Below are positions 1 to 16,979 of a stretch of 64,000 bases of DNA, piece after piece. The stretch is from positions 7,440,001-7,504,000 of the forward strand of contig NC_135260.1 in NCBI RefSeq assembly GCF_964204865.1, given 5' to 3'. Source of the DNA: Styela clava. Taxonomy: Eukaryota > Chordata > Ascidiacea > Stolidobranchia > Styelidae. The notes beneath the pieces were generated by a model. That model worked only from the letters and a program-made list of their open reading frames with translations. It had not been told where the DNA came from and made no database searches. Made by a program: the position numbers and the translations under genes. How positions within the stretch are numbered: position 1 is the first letter of the stretch; each line of letters begins with the position of its first letter.

Positions 1-672
1 ATAAACCATCTTTTCTTCATTTTTTAAAGTCATTATCGCCTAATTTATCTAATAGTAAATCGTACATTAAACAAGTGCTCACAATTTTGAAAGTCGTGTA
101 GGTGAGAAGAAGGTATAATAATACCATTACTGTTTCACTGAATTGCACAATTCAAATGCCTTTCACAATACAAATGTCTCATCCTTATAATTTGAAAAGA
201 CCCCAAGTCAGAATCACAATAAATGGGGCTACAATGAGTTCTTAAGTTGTATGTTTTTAATTCTTGCATGTATAATTAGTGCTCAAATTTCATGTTTTTC
301 TTCTTGTATATAAATCTTTCAATTGCCATTTTAAATAACCAAAATTAAGGAATTTGTCTTGTCGTTTCTGAGTCTTATGTCTTATTGATTAATTACACTC
401 GACCATTTTTTCTTGCTCTTCGTAGTGGATGTTTTGCTCTTCATCCGACAGTTTTCAAACAAATTACTTTGACATTTCAAATTGCCATCTTCAAAAGTTA
501 CGAGATTTGATTACTGTCATGATAATTTCGATTTCATTCTTATATTTCTACAATTATCGGTTAATTTTTAATATGTGCTTTTAAAATATTTCACTTGTGG
601 TGCCAGGAATGTGTAACAAATTAACCAATAATTTGGATAATGGAAGTCAAATTCTATATAATAATTGACGTA

Positions 673-862
673 ATCGAAATATTGAAGAGATCTTTCTAGT
701 CTTTCTCGTGTATGAGAAAATGGATATTTTCCCATGTCGGGTGACCCATAAACAACCGAAATATTGAAGAGATCTTTCTAGATCATTCGAAATATTGAGT
801 CTAGATCTTTCTCGTGTATGAGAAAATGGATATTTCCCATGTCAGGTAACCTATAAACAAGT
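673..862. repeat. Local imperfect direct duplication
   Basis: A segment beginning CGAAATATTGAAGAGATCTT recurs about 83 bases later, and the following block with GTATGAGAAAATGGATATT and CCCATGT also occurs twice. This looks like a two- to three-fold local duplication with small deletions; no coding content is visible. Confidence 0.7.
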
Positions 863-1038
863 GTAATTATTGTAAGAAGGGTACCGAACATTCTAGATAT
901 GAGCAAAAATTGCTCCGTGGGAAACGAGATTTTTGGATAATAAAGAAAGGTACCGTTTTTGGCGAGCGAGATGAAAAAGATGTTACCGTTTAAATAGACA
1001 TTTTGATCGTGGTTTGCCCGGCTTTTTCTATTTCAATT

Positions 1039-1125
1039 CGTTCGATACAGCAACCGGCTTTTCTATTCGTTCGATACAGCAACCGGCTTTTCTATTCGTT
1101 CGATACAGCAACCGGCTTTTCTATT
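1039..1125. repeat. 29-base tandem repeat, three near-perfect units
   Basis: The unit starts CGTTCGATACAGCAACCGGC and ends TTTTCTATT. Three units follow directly with no spacer, and a diverged half unit lies on each side. It opens a short reading frame, but there is no other sign of coding. Confidence 0.85.
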
Positions 1126-2399
1126 TCAATTTCGATGCAACAATGCTAATTCATCACCGACTTGGTTTTCACGATTGTGAGTGTGTTTTATTGTAAGTCA
1201 ATTTATTGTGATATATTATCTGTGGAAATAAAAATCTTTACAGGCAAATGGGTCAGATCCTTACTGTTATATAAAATTAACAGATATCTCAAATTGAACA
1301 CGTAACCTACTATATATTCTGTTTTTGGAGTCAGATACTTATCTAATTCGCTTAATAAGAAAGCAAAGTCATCAGAAGTTACAGTGTAAATGTACGCACA
1401 GTAGTAATGTCGAATTCACAAAAATACGAGTCAAAACAAGATATAATCGGGCACTTTACCACGCATTTTTGTGTCCACGGATTGTCATGATATTTTCTGA
1501 GTAGTATTGCTCTTATTTCGTCAACACAACCGCAGTTTAAAAGAATCACACATGGGGATGGATTGAATAGTTTATGCAACAGAAAAAAATCACTGAAAAG
1601 TCGGCTCCTTTAACGAGTGACGTATACGCGACGATTACTTCAGAAGTTGTCGCGAGAATTTCATTTGTAGAAAACCAGACAACCTTATCCATTCTCTTTT
1701 ATACCATATACTAACTCAAGAATTCTTATATGCATAATTAAAATAGTGAATATGGGGGGAGCTGACTCTGATGACCGTATGGTCGTATCGCTCCTCCCAG
1801 TCTATACCGAAAAACTCTACATATCATTGTATATATTTTTATTGTTGCTATTGTTTCAGTATTTTTTTTTTCTGGTTGACGAAAATAAATCTCTTTCTCT
1901 CTCTCTCTCTCTCGATGAATATGTATTCTTGATTTACTAATATATATACTTCAAATATATTTTTAATAAATAGTAAATTAAGTTGTACGTTCCGGAAATT
2001 TATAGCAGATAGTATGATTTTTTCTGACAGAGATAACGAATTCGCAAGATCGAAAAAAATATGTATCAAAGCTGAATATATTCAGGCAATATATTCTCTC
2101 AATTCTCATTATTATGTTCGCAGATGGCAGTGGAATTTAAAAAAAAGTAATGCCTTCATCTTGTCGTAAGTCGACGCAACCGCGAGTTACCATGATGAAC
2201 ACAATTAACCCTGCTAAAACGCTTAATTAAATTAAAATATAAATACATTTCAAATTCTCGTCGTTGTCATGGAATGAATACTGTGTGACAGAAAAATCCA
2301 TTATACACCAAAAATGTCGGCTCTTTTAACGAACGCGTAATTGCGGCAAATTTTCGATTTCAAAATTCGTTGTGTTTGGTTTTATTGCTGCTTTACACA

Positions 2400-2655
2400 G
2401 AGTACGGTTGCAATAAACGCACCTCGAGTCCGCAAAGGTTTTCGCCGGTGAGAAAACAGTCCGCGACCAAAAAAGGTTGGGAAACGCTGTCCTAACGCTT
2501 AGCCCGTTGAGCCGGAACAGACCAGCGTTTACGTGAATCACCCTACATCGATGAGGAGTCCAGCAGTCCTATCCCACATGGGATTCGAACCCACGCTGGG
2601 TAGTGAGGTGGCGAGCGTGTTCCTAACGCTTAGCACGTTGCGCCACACCAACTAA
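2400..2655 (-). repeat. tRNA-derived SINE with hAT end inserted
   Basis: On the minus strand a tRNA-like head carries an A-box-like GTGGCGCAACGTG (about 2630-2645) and a B-box GGTTCGAATCC (about 2580-2590), followed by a body with GGACTGCTGGACTCCTC and GGTGATTCACGTAA. A second A-box-like segment (about 2489-2513) is cut at 2487 by an hAT-like end, GGTTGGGAAACGCTG read on the plus strand. The same SINE body recurs at 7.8-8.6, 9.5-9.9 and 13.75-14.25 kb. Confidence 0.75.
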
Positions 2656-2755
2656 ACCCCTCCTTAACCCATAAATTGCCGACTTATCCATTTATTTATA
2701 TTTTGTCACATCTGCCGGGATGAAAGCTTGTACACAAGTGTGGGAGCTTAGATCA

Positions 2756-2800
2756 GTAGTTTCTAACCGCTGGTCCGCGGACCGGTGCGGCCTAGATGAC
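2756..2800. mobile_element. One-ended hAT fragment
   Basis: The sequence around CGCTGGTCCGCGGACCGGTG closely matches the terminal region of the complete element at 5314-6465. No matching opposite end is nearby, so this is a solo end or a truncated copy. Confidence 0.6.
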
Positions 2801-3949
2801 CTTATTGTGCTATACACTGACCCGAACAAAAAAATTAACTAATGTTAAAAAAAATTCTATTGGCTTATGTTTATAATAGTGTTGACTTCGTTTCATGGCA
2901 ACAAATTCATCTCTCTCTTTCCCCCCCAGAGTAATGGAACGATATATTTTTTTAAACAAAGGGCTCCAAGATAGCCACACAAACTCGTAGGCAGGTTATG
3001 ATAATGTGATATCCATCACCTATTAGGTGTGACCAAATAGGAGTTAGACATCTCAGCGCACGCTACTGCAAATAATAAGGTAGTTTGATGAAACAAACTT
3101 TCAAAATTTCATACACAACACCAGACAATATTTGATAGTACTGATGTGAGGTGATAACATTACAAAAACACTTGAAAATACTACTTTTATTGGATAAAAA
3201 ATGAACATCAGACGCATCACACCATACATGGTGGAGAAAACCGAATACCAATATTAATCCGTACATTTGACTGTTGTCATACATTGCCAAAAAAAATAAT
3301 GAGCATGAAAAATTTGTTTGTGATCTGTACATAATCAAAAGAAGTCATACCAAAATATACGACACGGCAACTGACTGAGTGGAACGTGTGCCACACAACA
3401 AAAATTGATGAATAAATTCCGCATCTAGTGCCGCGTTGTTTTGAAACTTTTCAAAGAAATAACACTATGACAACCAAAATACATGTATTGTAAATTTAGG
3501 GTCCAAAAATATATACACAATTATCCATTCTTACCAGTGGCAATTTGACATTAGTTTACACAACAGACTTTCTGTAATACTCTATTATATTTAAAAAAAA
3601 TATAACCAAACTAATTCCAGAAAGTACAGGAGTATCCAGGTTGTACTCAAAATAATTCTAACATAAATTACGAAAAATTTCACAAAAAATACAAAAGGGT
3701 TTACCCAAAAATATTGATTTATCAGAAATTTTCAAATCTTGCAGAATTCCAGAATCACTATGTACTCGAAACTCTTCTGAAATGTTAGTGGGTCCGATAC
3801 ACAATTTCAACAACCATAAGCAATCAAAAATGCCAAACACTAAATCAAAATCACAGGAAATATTTTTGTGGAGAATAAACGTCAATATATACACAGAAAA
3901 AGTAACGAAAATTTTCCAAACTACATATAAAAATTATATTTGCTTTTAT

Positions 3950-9231
<5,282 letters not shown>

Positions 9232-9469
9232 TTTTGCTGATATCACTTATTTATATCACTCGCTTATTTAAATATATTTGCCTGAAATTACAAAATGAAA
9301 AGTTCATAACATGTACTAGACTATATTGAAACAGGTACCTAATGTTTCCAGTACGATTTATTAGCTGTCCTCGAATCAATATAAATGCAGAAATGTCTAC
9401 CAGATAACGACTGTTAAGTTGTCTGATTATTATGCTGCTCAGTTCTGTCCATAGTTGCAGAGTTAAATT

Positions 9470-9870
9470 TAGGATAGGATTCACATCTTTATCCCGGGGA
9501 AGCAGAAAGCCGATAAGACGGCTTAACCCCATGGTGAACCACAACCTCTCGTCCGGATACCGTACCAGTCCATGGGGATTAGATACGGTAGCCAGTTATT
9601 TGTTTTCAGATGCATAGACTTAATATCCAGATATCTGTTGACCTCTTTCAGACTATGTCGGATATCTGGATACCGGTATGGGATTAGTTAGCCAGTTACG
9701 GTACCGTATTTGTTTTCGGAAGCATGGACTTAATAGTGGAGGTCGCCGTAACCGACCAGCGGTTACGTGAACCACCCTACAGCGGCGAGGATACCAGCAA
9801 TCTTCTCGCATATACGGTAATCATCCTGGCATGGGATTCGAACCCGTGAACCCTCGCGGAGTAATCAAAT
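9470..9870 (-). repeat. SINE copy with internal duplication
   Basis: On the minus strand the B-box GGTTCGAATCCC (about 9834-9845) is followed by a body matching the 8.4-kb copy and the 3' end at about 9472. A block containing GCCAGTTA, TTTGTTTTC and GACTTAATA occurs twice (about 9580-9628 and 9690-9738), so part of the body is duplicated. Confidence 0.7.
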
Positions 9871-10419
9871 ACAGATTTCAACTATCGGTACGGTACCGGT
9901 ACCAGTACCGGTACTGTTTCTACATCACATTCTTATTTGGTATCATTCAAGCAGTTATCGCGTTTACTTCGCACCAGCAAACCAACAGAAAGCGATTTCC
10001 AGGCTGTCAAGTGTCAATGTTAGATTAGGTCGTTCTTGCGTACGGTACCGTACCGGTACCGGTTTCGTAAGACGACCCGACCGCGGATGCTCTGTCAACA
10101 TCGTACCGGTATACTTACAGACTTATATTTAGAATATTCCAACCAAAACAAACACACATTAATACGAGTACGTACAAACAATCTACCGGTAATCATTATG
10201 CAGATACATAACGGCCGCCGAGAAAAACGACAAACGCGCCCGCAGTTTCGACGGTTCATAACAACGAAGAACAAACGCTTTTTCGGCAAGTACAGCCTAC
10301 TGGACGTCGCGTCACGTGACAAGTGTAGCAACACCAGACCAAAGTGACTTTGCACCAAACAACACACCGCAAGTCTGTTGTAAAACTTCACTTTCACTGT
10401 CGTAAAGTGCTATGTTACA

Positions 10420-10520
10420 GGATCGTGAAGGATAGGATTTTACATATTTATCACGGGGGATGGAAAAACCGATAAAAAAGACGGATTAATAATCATATGG
10501 CGAACAACTCCTCATGGTGA
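10420..10520 (-). repeat. SINE 3'-end fragment
   Basis: AGGATAGGATTTTACATATT followed by a pyrimidine/purine-poor stretch and CCGATAA matches the 3' part of the SINE family at 8540-8600 in reverse. The tRNA-like head is absent. Confidence 0.6.
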
Positions 10521-10566
10521 CAAATATTGGGCAAGTTGGAACGTTTTACTTATGGATACAGTTTTG

Positions 10567-10782
10567 GCTCCCGTAGGCCTACATTTGAACCCACGTACAT
10601 TTGAACCCACGACAATTGCACCTGCATACTATTGCACCTATTTTACTATTTTACTATTTTTTTTGTTTTGTGGATATTTGAATCCATACTAACCCTAACC
10701 CATGGGTAGCACCTGTATATAGATTGAACTCGGGGATATACACATGGGTTCAAATGTACGTGGGTTCAAATGTACGGTCACC
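10567..10782. mobile_element. MITE with tandem motifs in its inverted ends
   Basis: Both ends carry two copies of ACATTTGAACCCACG in inverted orientation, near GTAGG/CCTAC. The 10-bp sequence TACAGTTTTG occurs at 10557-10566 and again at 10783-10792, consistent with an 8- to 10-bp target duplication. No coding capacity. Confidence 0.75.
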
Positions 10783-11839
10783 TACAGTTTTGATTGATTT
10801 GGGTTAGGGTTAGAGTTTAAGTAGATATAATAATCAAATTCAGAATTTCGTTCCAAACTTATGCAACATTTGTTATCATCATATTAACCAAAATCTTTGT
10901 TTTGAACATATTACTGTTTCGGAGTTTATTTTTTTCTAGGGAATTCGGTTACTAAGATGGGCTACTAGAGACTATTTGGATTGGAAGTACCAACAGGAAA
11001 CTCCGAAGGATATCAGATCACCACCCAGTAGATGGCGATTTCAAACTCCGCAGGCTACCTCAGCAGAATGCAATACGAAACAATGAACTGAATTAATATT
11101 TTAACTCACCCTTCTAATCTTATTATCATGCTTAATTAGACAAAGACAATAAAAACAGCAAATTAGATTAAAGATAATAAATTACAATTACATCAAATTT
11201 GAATCCAGCCATCAATAGAAACAGTTCTCTTTGTCAAAGTAGCATGCTGGGCCCTTTCTTTCTCATATAGGTCATGGCACAAAATCAAATATATTCCTCT
11301 CTTCCTTCCCCCATGAAACTACATTACTCTATTGTGATCCTAATACAATTAGGGCAATCCATGACATGGAAACAATGCTTCTTTTTTATAAAATGTTAGC
11401 CTTAATTCAATAGTACTTTTATACATTTATTTTCTTCTGGAAAAAATGCAATCATGACAGGCTTTGTTGAAATGCTTTTCTTTAAGTTTATTTTTCCTTT
11501 AATTTTTACCACATTCGGCTTCAATTTTATAAATAAAACAAGGATACCTAAGAATTTGACACTCGAACTGAAGTATTTCAACAAAATCTGTATGGTTCAC
11601 ATTTTTGCTGAAATAGATATATTCTATCAAATACTCTACTAGCACCCTTGAGTGACGCATACAATATAAGCATAAGAACCGCAAATTTATCTCTTATACT
11701 TCGCCCATTCATACTATGTCTATATGGTCTCACCACTCAAAAGGCGCTGTATTTACGCCTAAATTTTGATTTCATTGTTATGTATATGTTTATTTGGTGC
11801 TGTGTTGTCTCCATTTATATATATTGTCTTGTCTTATAA

Positions 11840-12727
11840 CAGGGATGGCGAACCTTTTCCGATGAATAGGTCAAAAATTATATTTTTATCGCGGAACAGA
11901 AGAGAGTGGGTCACAGATATTTAATCAATGTTTGTATCTATAAGAAACTTCTGAATCAAATATTGTAAGCTTCTGTTGGTGTTGGTGTGGTTTTAGGATA
12001 ATGCAGCATTTCTATTATGGACTTTTTATGGCACTCGATTTCATGAAATTAGAGTACGAAAACCCGCATATTAATTACCAAAAAAGGTTTAGGATGATGG
12101 GGAAAATTTATTTACGGTACCAAATAGTTTAGACTCTTAGAGGGAATTCCACTCTGATAGTGTTATATTTTTCGATCTGCTTCCAACCACATTAAAGCAC
12201 TTTTACACTGCCCCATTGGTATTTCGGATTCTAGGTTTTTATTTCAAGTCTGGAAGATTTTGTTTTCTCAGCGGCATTGTAGATGAGAAACTAGTGAAAT
12301 GCAAAGTAGCATCTAGTTCTCGTATAACCCCTAAAAAAGCATGCAGGTGCACTTCCGAAAGAGACAAGGCGTTGCGAAAAATGAACAGATCGCTTGCATT
12401 GTTATATCATAAACGATGTCAGAGCCAATAGCTGAATAACGGTACACAGCGGTGCAGACATGCGTCAAAGATTAGGGGTTTTGAAAATTATCATACCGGC
12501 CCGAAAATATAAATTCGAATATGAGCGATCGCAGCCTTGACTGCCCAACTGACGGTACATTATAGTTTAGTTTATAGTTTTATATAGTTAATAATTTAAG
12601 GCCGGTTTTATCAATTTTTTAGCACTGATATGTTAGCATTTTTTTATTTCATTCGTGCCTTGGTGGGTCACGAATAAAACGACGTGGGTCACTTTGTGAC
12701 CCGCGGGTCAGTGGTTCGCCATCCCTG
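11840..12727. mobile_element. 888-bp non-autonomous hAT element
   Basis: Termini are CAGGGATGGCGAACC and GGTTCGCCATCCCTG, perfect inverted matches, flanked by identical TCTTATAA (11832-11839 and 12728-12735). The right subterminal region has a GGGTCAC/GTGACCC cluster. Internal short frames show no recognisable transposase. Confidence 0.95.
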
Positions 12728-13173
12728 TCTTATAAGCTCCCCTGTATAAAGAGTTTTGTATACACCACCCGTACCACTTTCACCACACCAAATGATCCTT
12801 TGCCCCACATTGCACAACTGTCTATATAAGGGACCATATTATACATATTTAATATGTTTTTTGTTTTATATTTGTCAAAAAGGGTGCATGCCGCACATTT
12901 GTGTTTTAGGCCGGTACGGTCTTGTGCATGCATCCCGTCTTAAATAATAATAATCGTTCATTTATTTGTTATCAATATTACGAGACGAATAAACATACAT
13001 ACATACATAATTCCGCATGATCAGTTAAAATCTGGTAAATGAATTTGCGAATATACCGTTAATACTGATTACTTACTCCGTTCCGACGGTCGTCGGGTGC
13101 GGACGTGTCTGCTGAAAAGACTAGAGAATTCTACGCGCTGTATGTTTCGGTATTTGTATCGCGTCATATCAAC

Positions 13174-13392
13174 AAGAGCAAAGCCCATCCATCGGAATTA
13201 ATGGAGTATATGAATAAAAGATTGGATTCAAAGTTAAATGGAGGACGATCTGTAACGGGTCTATTGCGAGGTTTCGATCTTTTTATGAAACTGGTTGTGG
13301 ATGATGGAACGGAGCGCAGCAAAGATTGGACCACTGCACCTGTTGGAATGGTGGTCGTTCGTGAAAATTCGACATTGGAACGGATACAATGA
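13174..13392 (+). pseudogene. SNRPG-like (Sm protein G) retropseudogene
   Basis: A single uninterrupted frame matches spliceosomal Sm protein G: SKAHPSEL at its start, SKLNGGRSVTGLLRGFD (Sm1 region) and GMVVVRENS (Sm2 region). Features argue against function. The codon at the ancestral Met is AAG (13174-13176). The Sm1 Asn that contacts RNA is Lys (FMKLV). Extra residues lie before Sm2, and the C-terminus is shortened. The frame extends upstream to an ATG at 13105 with unrelated sequence. Lack of introns suggests a reverse-transcribed copy, though no poly(A) tail or target duplication is clear. Alternative: a divergent expressed retrogene with a new N-terminus. Confidence 0.8.
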
Positions 13393-13754
13393 TTTTGAAT
13401 TGAACTAATCGAAAACGACAAAATAACTCGATACCCCAATCCATGACTTATGCATAGACTGCTATGGAACATTCAATCTATTTACCAAGCTTGTTTTTTT
13501 TTAGGAACAATTTTTTGTCACTGTGTTGTTTTTGCAATGAAATTGAACTAGGCCTACAGCATCACCGTTTTGCGTCAGGGAATGGATTTTGTTCTGTGGT
13601 TTTGTAGGAAAAGCAGCGTTGTGTTACACATACACGTCTCATATTTTTTAAAGTTATGCCCGTCTCCCAGATATCTCTGCATTTTGTTTTGTCTGTGTCA
13701 TCTGTGTCTTTTTGTATTGTTGATGTCAGAGAACCAAAATAAATGATTGATTGA

Positions 13755-14255
13755 ACTCTCAATCGGCTGGCGGTTGCCAGTCCATGTCGGAAATGGGATT
13801 AGTTATCAGTTATCCATACCTCTGTTTCAGATGCATGGATTTGATGGTAGAAGAAGCCGTAATAGACCAGTAATCAGTATTTATTTTATCACCATAAAAA
13901 TTGACGAGTGTTTGATGTCTTCCACTTTCATGGGTTCTTTGCAAGCAGACACAAGTATAATCAAACGAAATAGTATAATAAAACGTCGCGAGAGAAAACG
14001 CTCGTCACTGATAAATATATTGGAAACCCGAAATACAAAAATTGACGCACGGCGCCGAAGAGGCGGATACCGAACCTTGTTATCTGATCCGTTTGGATTC
14101 GATTACTATTCTCCGGGCAGTAGCCACCTTTGTTGTAATGTAATGAGGTTTGGCGACTCTTGGAGTATATGTACAAGTTTCATTCGATGCTTTGACCAGT
14201 GCTTACGTGAAACACACGGCGGTGAGGAGTCCAGCACACCTCTCGCAATATAATA
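13755..14255 (-). repeat. SINE copy interrupted by a 0.3-kb insertion
   Basis: SINE body sequence (GGCGGTTGCCAGTCCATG to GTAATAGACCAGT) ends at about 13880 and resumes at about 14193 with GACCAGTGCTTACGTG and GGTGAGGAGTCCAGCA. GACCAGT occurs at both borders, suggesting a 7-bp duplication around an unidentified insert. Read together, SINE and insert make a spurious 168-codon frame. Confidence 0.65.
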
Positions 14256-14483
14256 TATATATATATTGCTCCTACTTGTGTTTTCTCTATTCAAATACGA
14301 AAAATAAAAAACGCAGAACGAAAGCTTCAAAAGTGATAAGACTGCAACAAAGCAACGCTGAAATGAAATAACGAGATGAAGAATATTACATTGCTTAAAT
14401 ACATATATATTGTGACGAAAATATTTCTTGTTCATTCTCAAGTTTTGAATAATATATTTTTTGCCGACTGTAAGGTAGGAGAG

Positions 14484-16979
14484 TAGGGCTGGGAATGGTT
14501 ACCAGTTAACCGATTTTAGATGGTTAACGGTTACAATTTATTTTAACTCTTTGAACTCTGAATCCCCAGAACGATGCTACTCTCTCACCCTGACCTCCCA
14601 CGCCGTCGCATCGATTCGACGCGTTAAAAAATTGTAATATCCCTAATTTTAAATCAAAATAACTTCTAAACCATTAGATATCAGATGGTCTGTAATATAT
14701 CATATAAAAGCTCATCTAGTCTTTTATTTTTAACTGGCATTATTTTTCACGAGATGTTTTGATGAGATGTGTAAGCCTATTTGTAGCCCTATCTACTATT
14801 TTTTTGTATTTTGGTAATATTTAATACATTTCTTAGAAATGTATCATCAATATAAGTACAATTTTGATAAGTATACACAATTACCTTTCGGAGAATATAC
14901 GTATGACTTTCTTAACATATGCATAACTCATTTTATTGCAGAATTTGTACTATCGATTCAAATGGTTTGCGAACAAAATTTATCAACTATTTGACGCCAA
15001 GTTTGCGTAAGGACGCAAAGGGCGACGACGACATTGTCGTGATAACGTTCATGCGACGTATCGTGCGTAACTCTTTGCGTGAGGTATATTGCGCAATTGC
15101 ACATCTGGTCGTTCACAGCTTGAGTGCAGATTGTGGCTTCATTGCATTAGTATCATAATCTCGGCCGCAGATAAAACCCTTTCAGACGAATTTTGATCGA
15201 ACATAGTAAAATTGCTAGAATATAAAGGCCATTTTATATACGTTTACTATTTGGATATGGGACGAAAATGAATGGCCAAAACGAAATATTTGATCCTCAT
15301 GAATTTATGAGGTTCCGCCGGAAACATCAGGGGCTAATTATTCACCGTTGGATATCATGAAGATTGAATAAAAAAAAACTGATAACGGGTACACGGAAGA
15401 CATGGTGGCACCAGTAGCTCACCTGATCAGTGTTTTACATTTTGCAGCCTCATTAGATTTTCGAAATTACTGCATATACGCTACATTCCTGATATCGCTA
15501 TATTTACAATGGATTTTAAACGAAATCTTTGTCCAGATGAAATATTGGATAGTATTCATCTATCGGAAGAAGAAAATATGGCACAATAAAACTCAGCAAT
15601 GGCGCTAAACAATGCATCCATCGATATGTTCCATCATTCTGTTTTTAAAAATCCTTATTTTGGCTATTCGTATTTTTCATATCTTTATGCAATTAAACGG
15701 CAATAACACTGCGTATTGTGTGTTTTAGTCGAACCGATGTAATGCGTAAATTTCCCCGTGTATCGTTTACAAGTCGTAAGTCGCTTCACGAGTACGAACT
15801 TAAGTAAATGACGTTACGAGCATGCGAGGAAAAGTGTTTCTCGTATGAAACGTAAACGTGCTACGTGCCAACGTAATTGCTTAACGTCGCTGCGTAACGG
15901 CGTAAATGTGTTAGGTCGTTATTTACGTCACCTTGACGTCGCCTCGATCTTGCGACGAACAAAATCACGAATAAAAATGCTTCTAAAATTTGAATGGTGC
16001 AACATAAGTTCAATCTAATGGTATCACTGGAAAGCTATCTTCAAATTCTACAAATTTTGTCGATAATGTACTAGGTTTAATCGAAAACAAATTTAAGTTT
16101 TGTCAATTAGATTTGAGCAATTTTCAGAAGTGTTTATGCTTTTTAATTTTGCCAATTTTCATAAGATGATCACAATATTTTATCTCAATTTTAAAATTAT
16201 ACTTAGTCCTGTAGATTATCTTTCACACGATGTAAAACTTGTCTAAATATAATAAATGGTTCGCGAGATATGAGGTTTCAAAGTTGCATACCTCTTACGG
16301 GATGCGAAAGCCGCTAAACCGGCTTTCAGCGTCAGAAGACTTTCTCGGGAAAGCCGGCTTTCAGGGTTCAAAGAGTTAACCGTTAACTGACATCTCAGGT
16401 ACAAAACATCTTTTACAGTGTACAATTCCTTCAAAAATGTTTACGAAATCGCAAATTGATCTCATGTGGCGTTTAATTCAAAAGAATATCACTAACTGAG
16501 TTGGTAAACAACACCCAATAAATGTTAAAAAAAGGAAGTACCAAAATTGCTGATTATAAAAACTTGACAATGATAGATTCAGAATCAGTTTTCGGTCGAA
16601 ATATATTGTTCACGATTTTATTGCAGTATCGTATAATCAATGTCATCCAACAATTGCGCAGTTGATGCTCAAAGTAAAATTTGCAGATCGAGGACTGAAG
16701 ATCTGTCACATAAATGAAATTTAATACCGGAATCGGGATTTATCAAAATGCATCATATGTCCGAACCACGCTGCATATCTCTTGCAGCAGAGCGATCATG
16801 AAACTATCTCGATTCGTAAATAACTCTGAGCGATACCCTGATAAAATCACGCGAAATTGCTTTGTAACCGTCGTGACGTAACAAGTTAAAATTATAAATT
16901 AGTACGTGAAGCGTCAGACCGCGGTTAACCGATTACCCGGTTAACCTTTAAAGTGTTTTCTCTGAAATTCCCAGCCCCA
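14484..16979. mobile_element. 2.5-kb element with GGGCTGGGAA inverted ends
   Basis: Ends TAGGGCTGGGAA and TTCCCAGCCCCA are inverted matches, and both subterminal regions have runs of GGTTAACCGGTTAACC type. Flanking 8-mers TAGGAGAG and CAGAAGAG agree at six of eight positions, so an old hAT-like duplication is possible. Most of the interior is a second element (14547-16375). Confidence 0.75.
14547..16375. mobile_element. Nested piggyBac-like element, TTAA target
   Basis: TTAA at 14543-14546 is followed by CTCTTTGAACTCTGAA, and TTCAGGGTTCAAAGAG is followed by TTAA at 16376-16379. TTAA duplication with short CTCTTTGAA-type inverted ends is characteristic of piggyBac. No transposase is recognisable. 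The interior has clusters of GCGTAA/TTACG motifs (about 14995-15100 and 15735-15935), possibly transposase-binding repeats. Confidence 0.75.

Larger units (their letters stand above)
1..3949. other. Gene-free stretch downstream of SKP1
   Basis: No coding exon is recognisable here. It holds a locally duplicated segment (about 673-862), a 29-base tandem repeat (1039-1125), a short CT-rich run near 1890-1915, tRNA-derived SINE sequence with an hAT end (about 2400-2655), and a one-ended hAT fragment at about 2756-2800. The nearest part should include the SKP1 3' untranslated region because SKP1 reads leftwards and stops at 3950. Confidence 0.6.
9232..13104. other. Gene-free, transposon-rich gap
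   Basis: No exon is recognised between SKP1 and the SNRPG-like pseudogene. SKP1 5' sequence should begin just right of 9231. The gap contains SINE copies (9470-9870 and 10420-10520), a region with many GTACCGGTACC-type motifs (9650-10100), a MITE (10567-10782) and an 888-bp hAT element (11840-12727). Confidence 0.6.

Noticed and set aside
2571-2655. Functional tRNA gene on the minus strand
   Set aside because: A- and B-box-like motifs are present but the sequence continues into a repeated SINE body and does not fold as a complete tRNA by eye.
10036-10397. Overlapping 100-codon frames on both strands near 10.1-10.4 kb
   Set aside because: Local higher GC removes stops on both strands; basic low-complexity peptides without similarity to a known protein.
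13747-14253. 168-codon open frame as a gene
   Set aside because: It spans a SINE, an insert and SINE again; no domain, and the frame is an accident of repeat sequence.
15701-15935. CRISPR-like array of short motifs
   Set aside because: Motifs are irregular in spacing and sequence, and the window is animal DNA.
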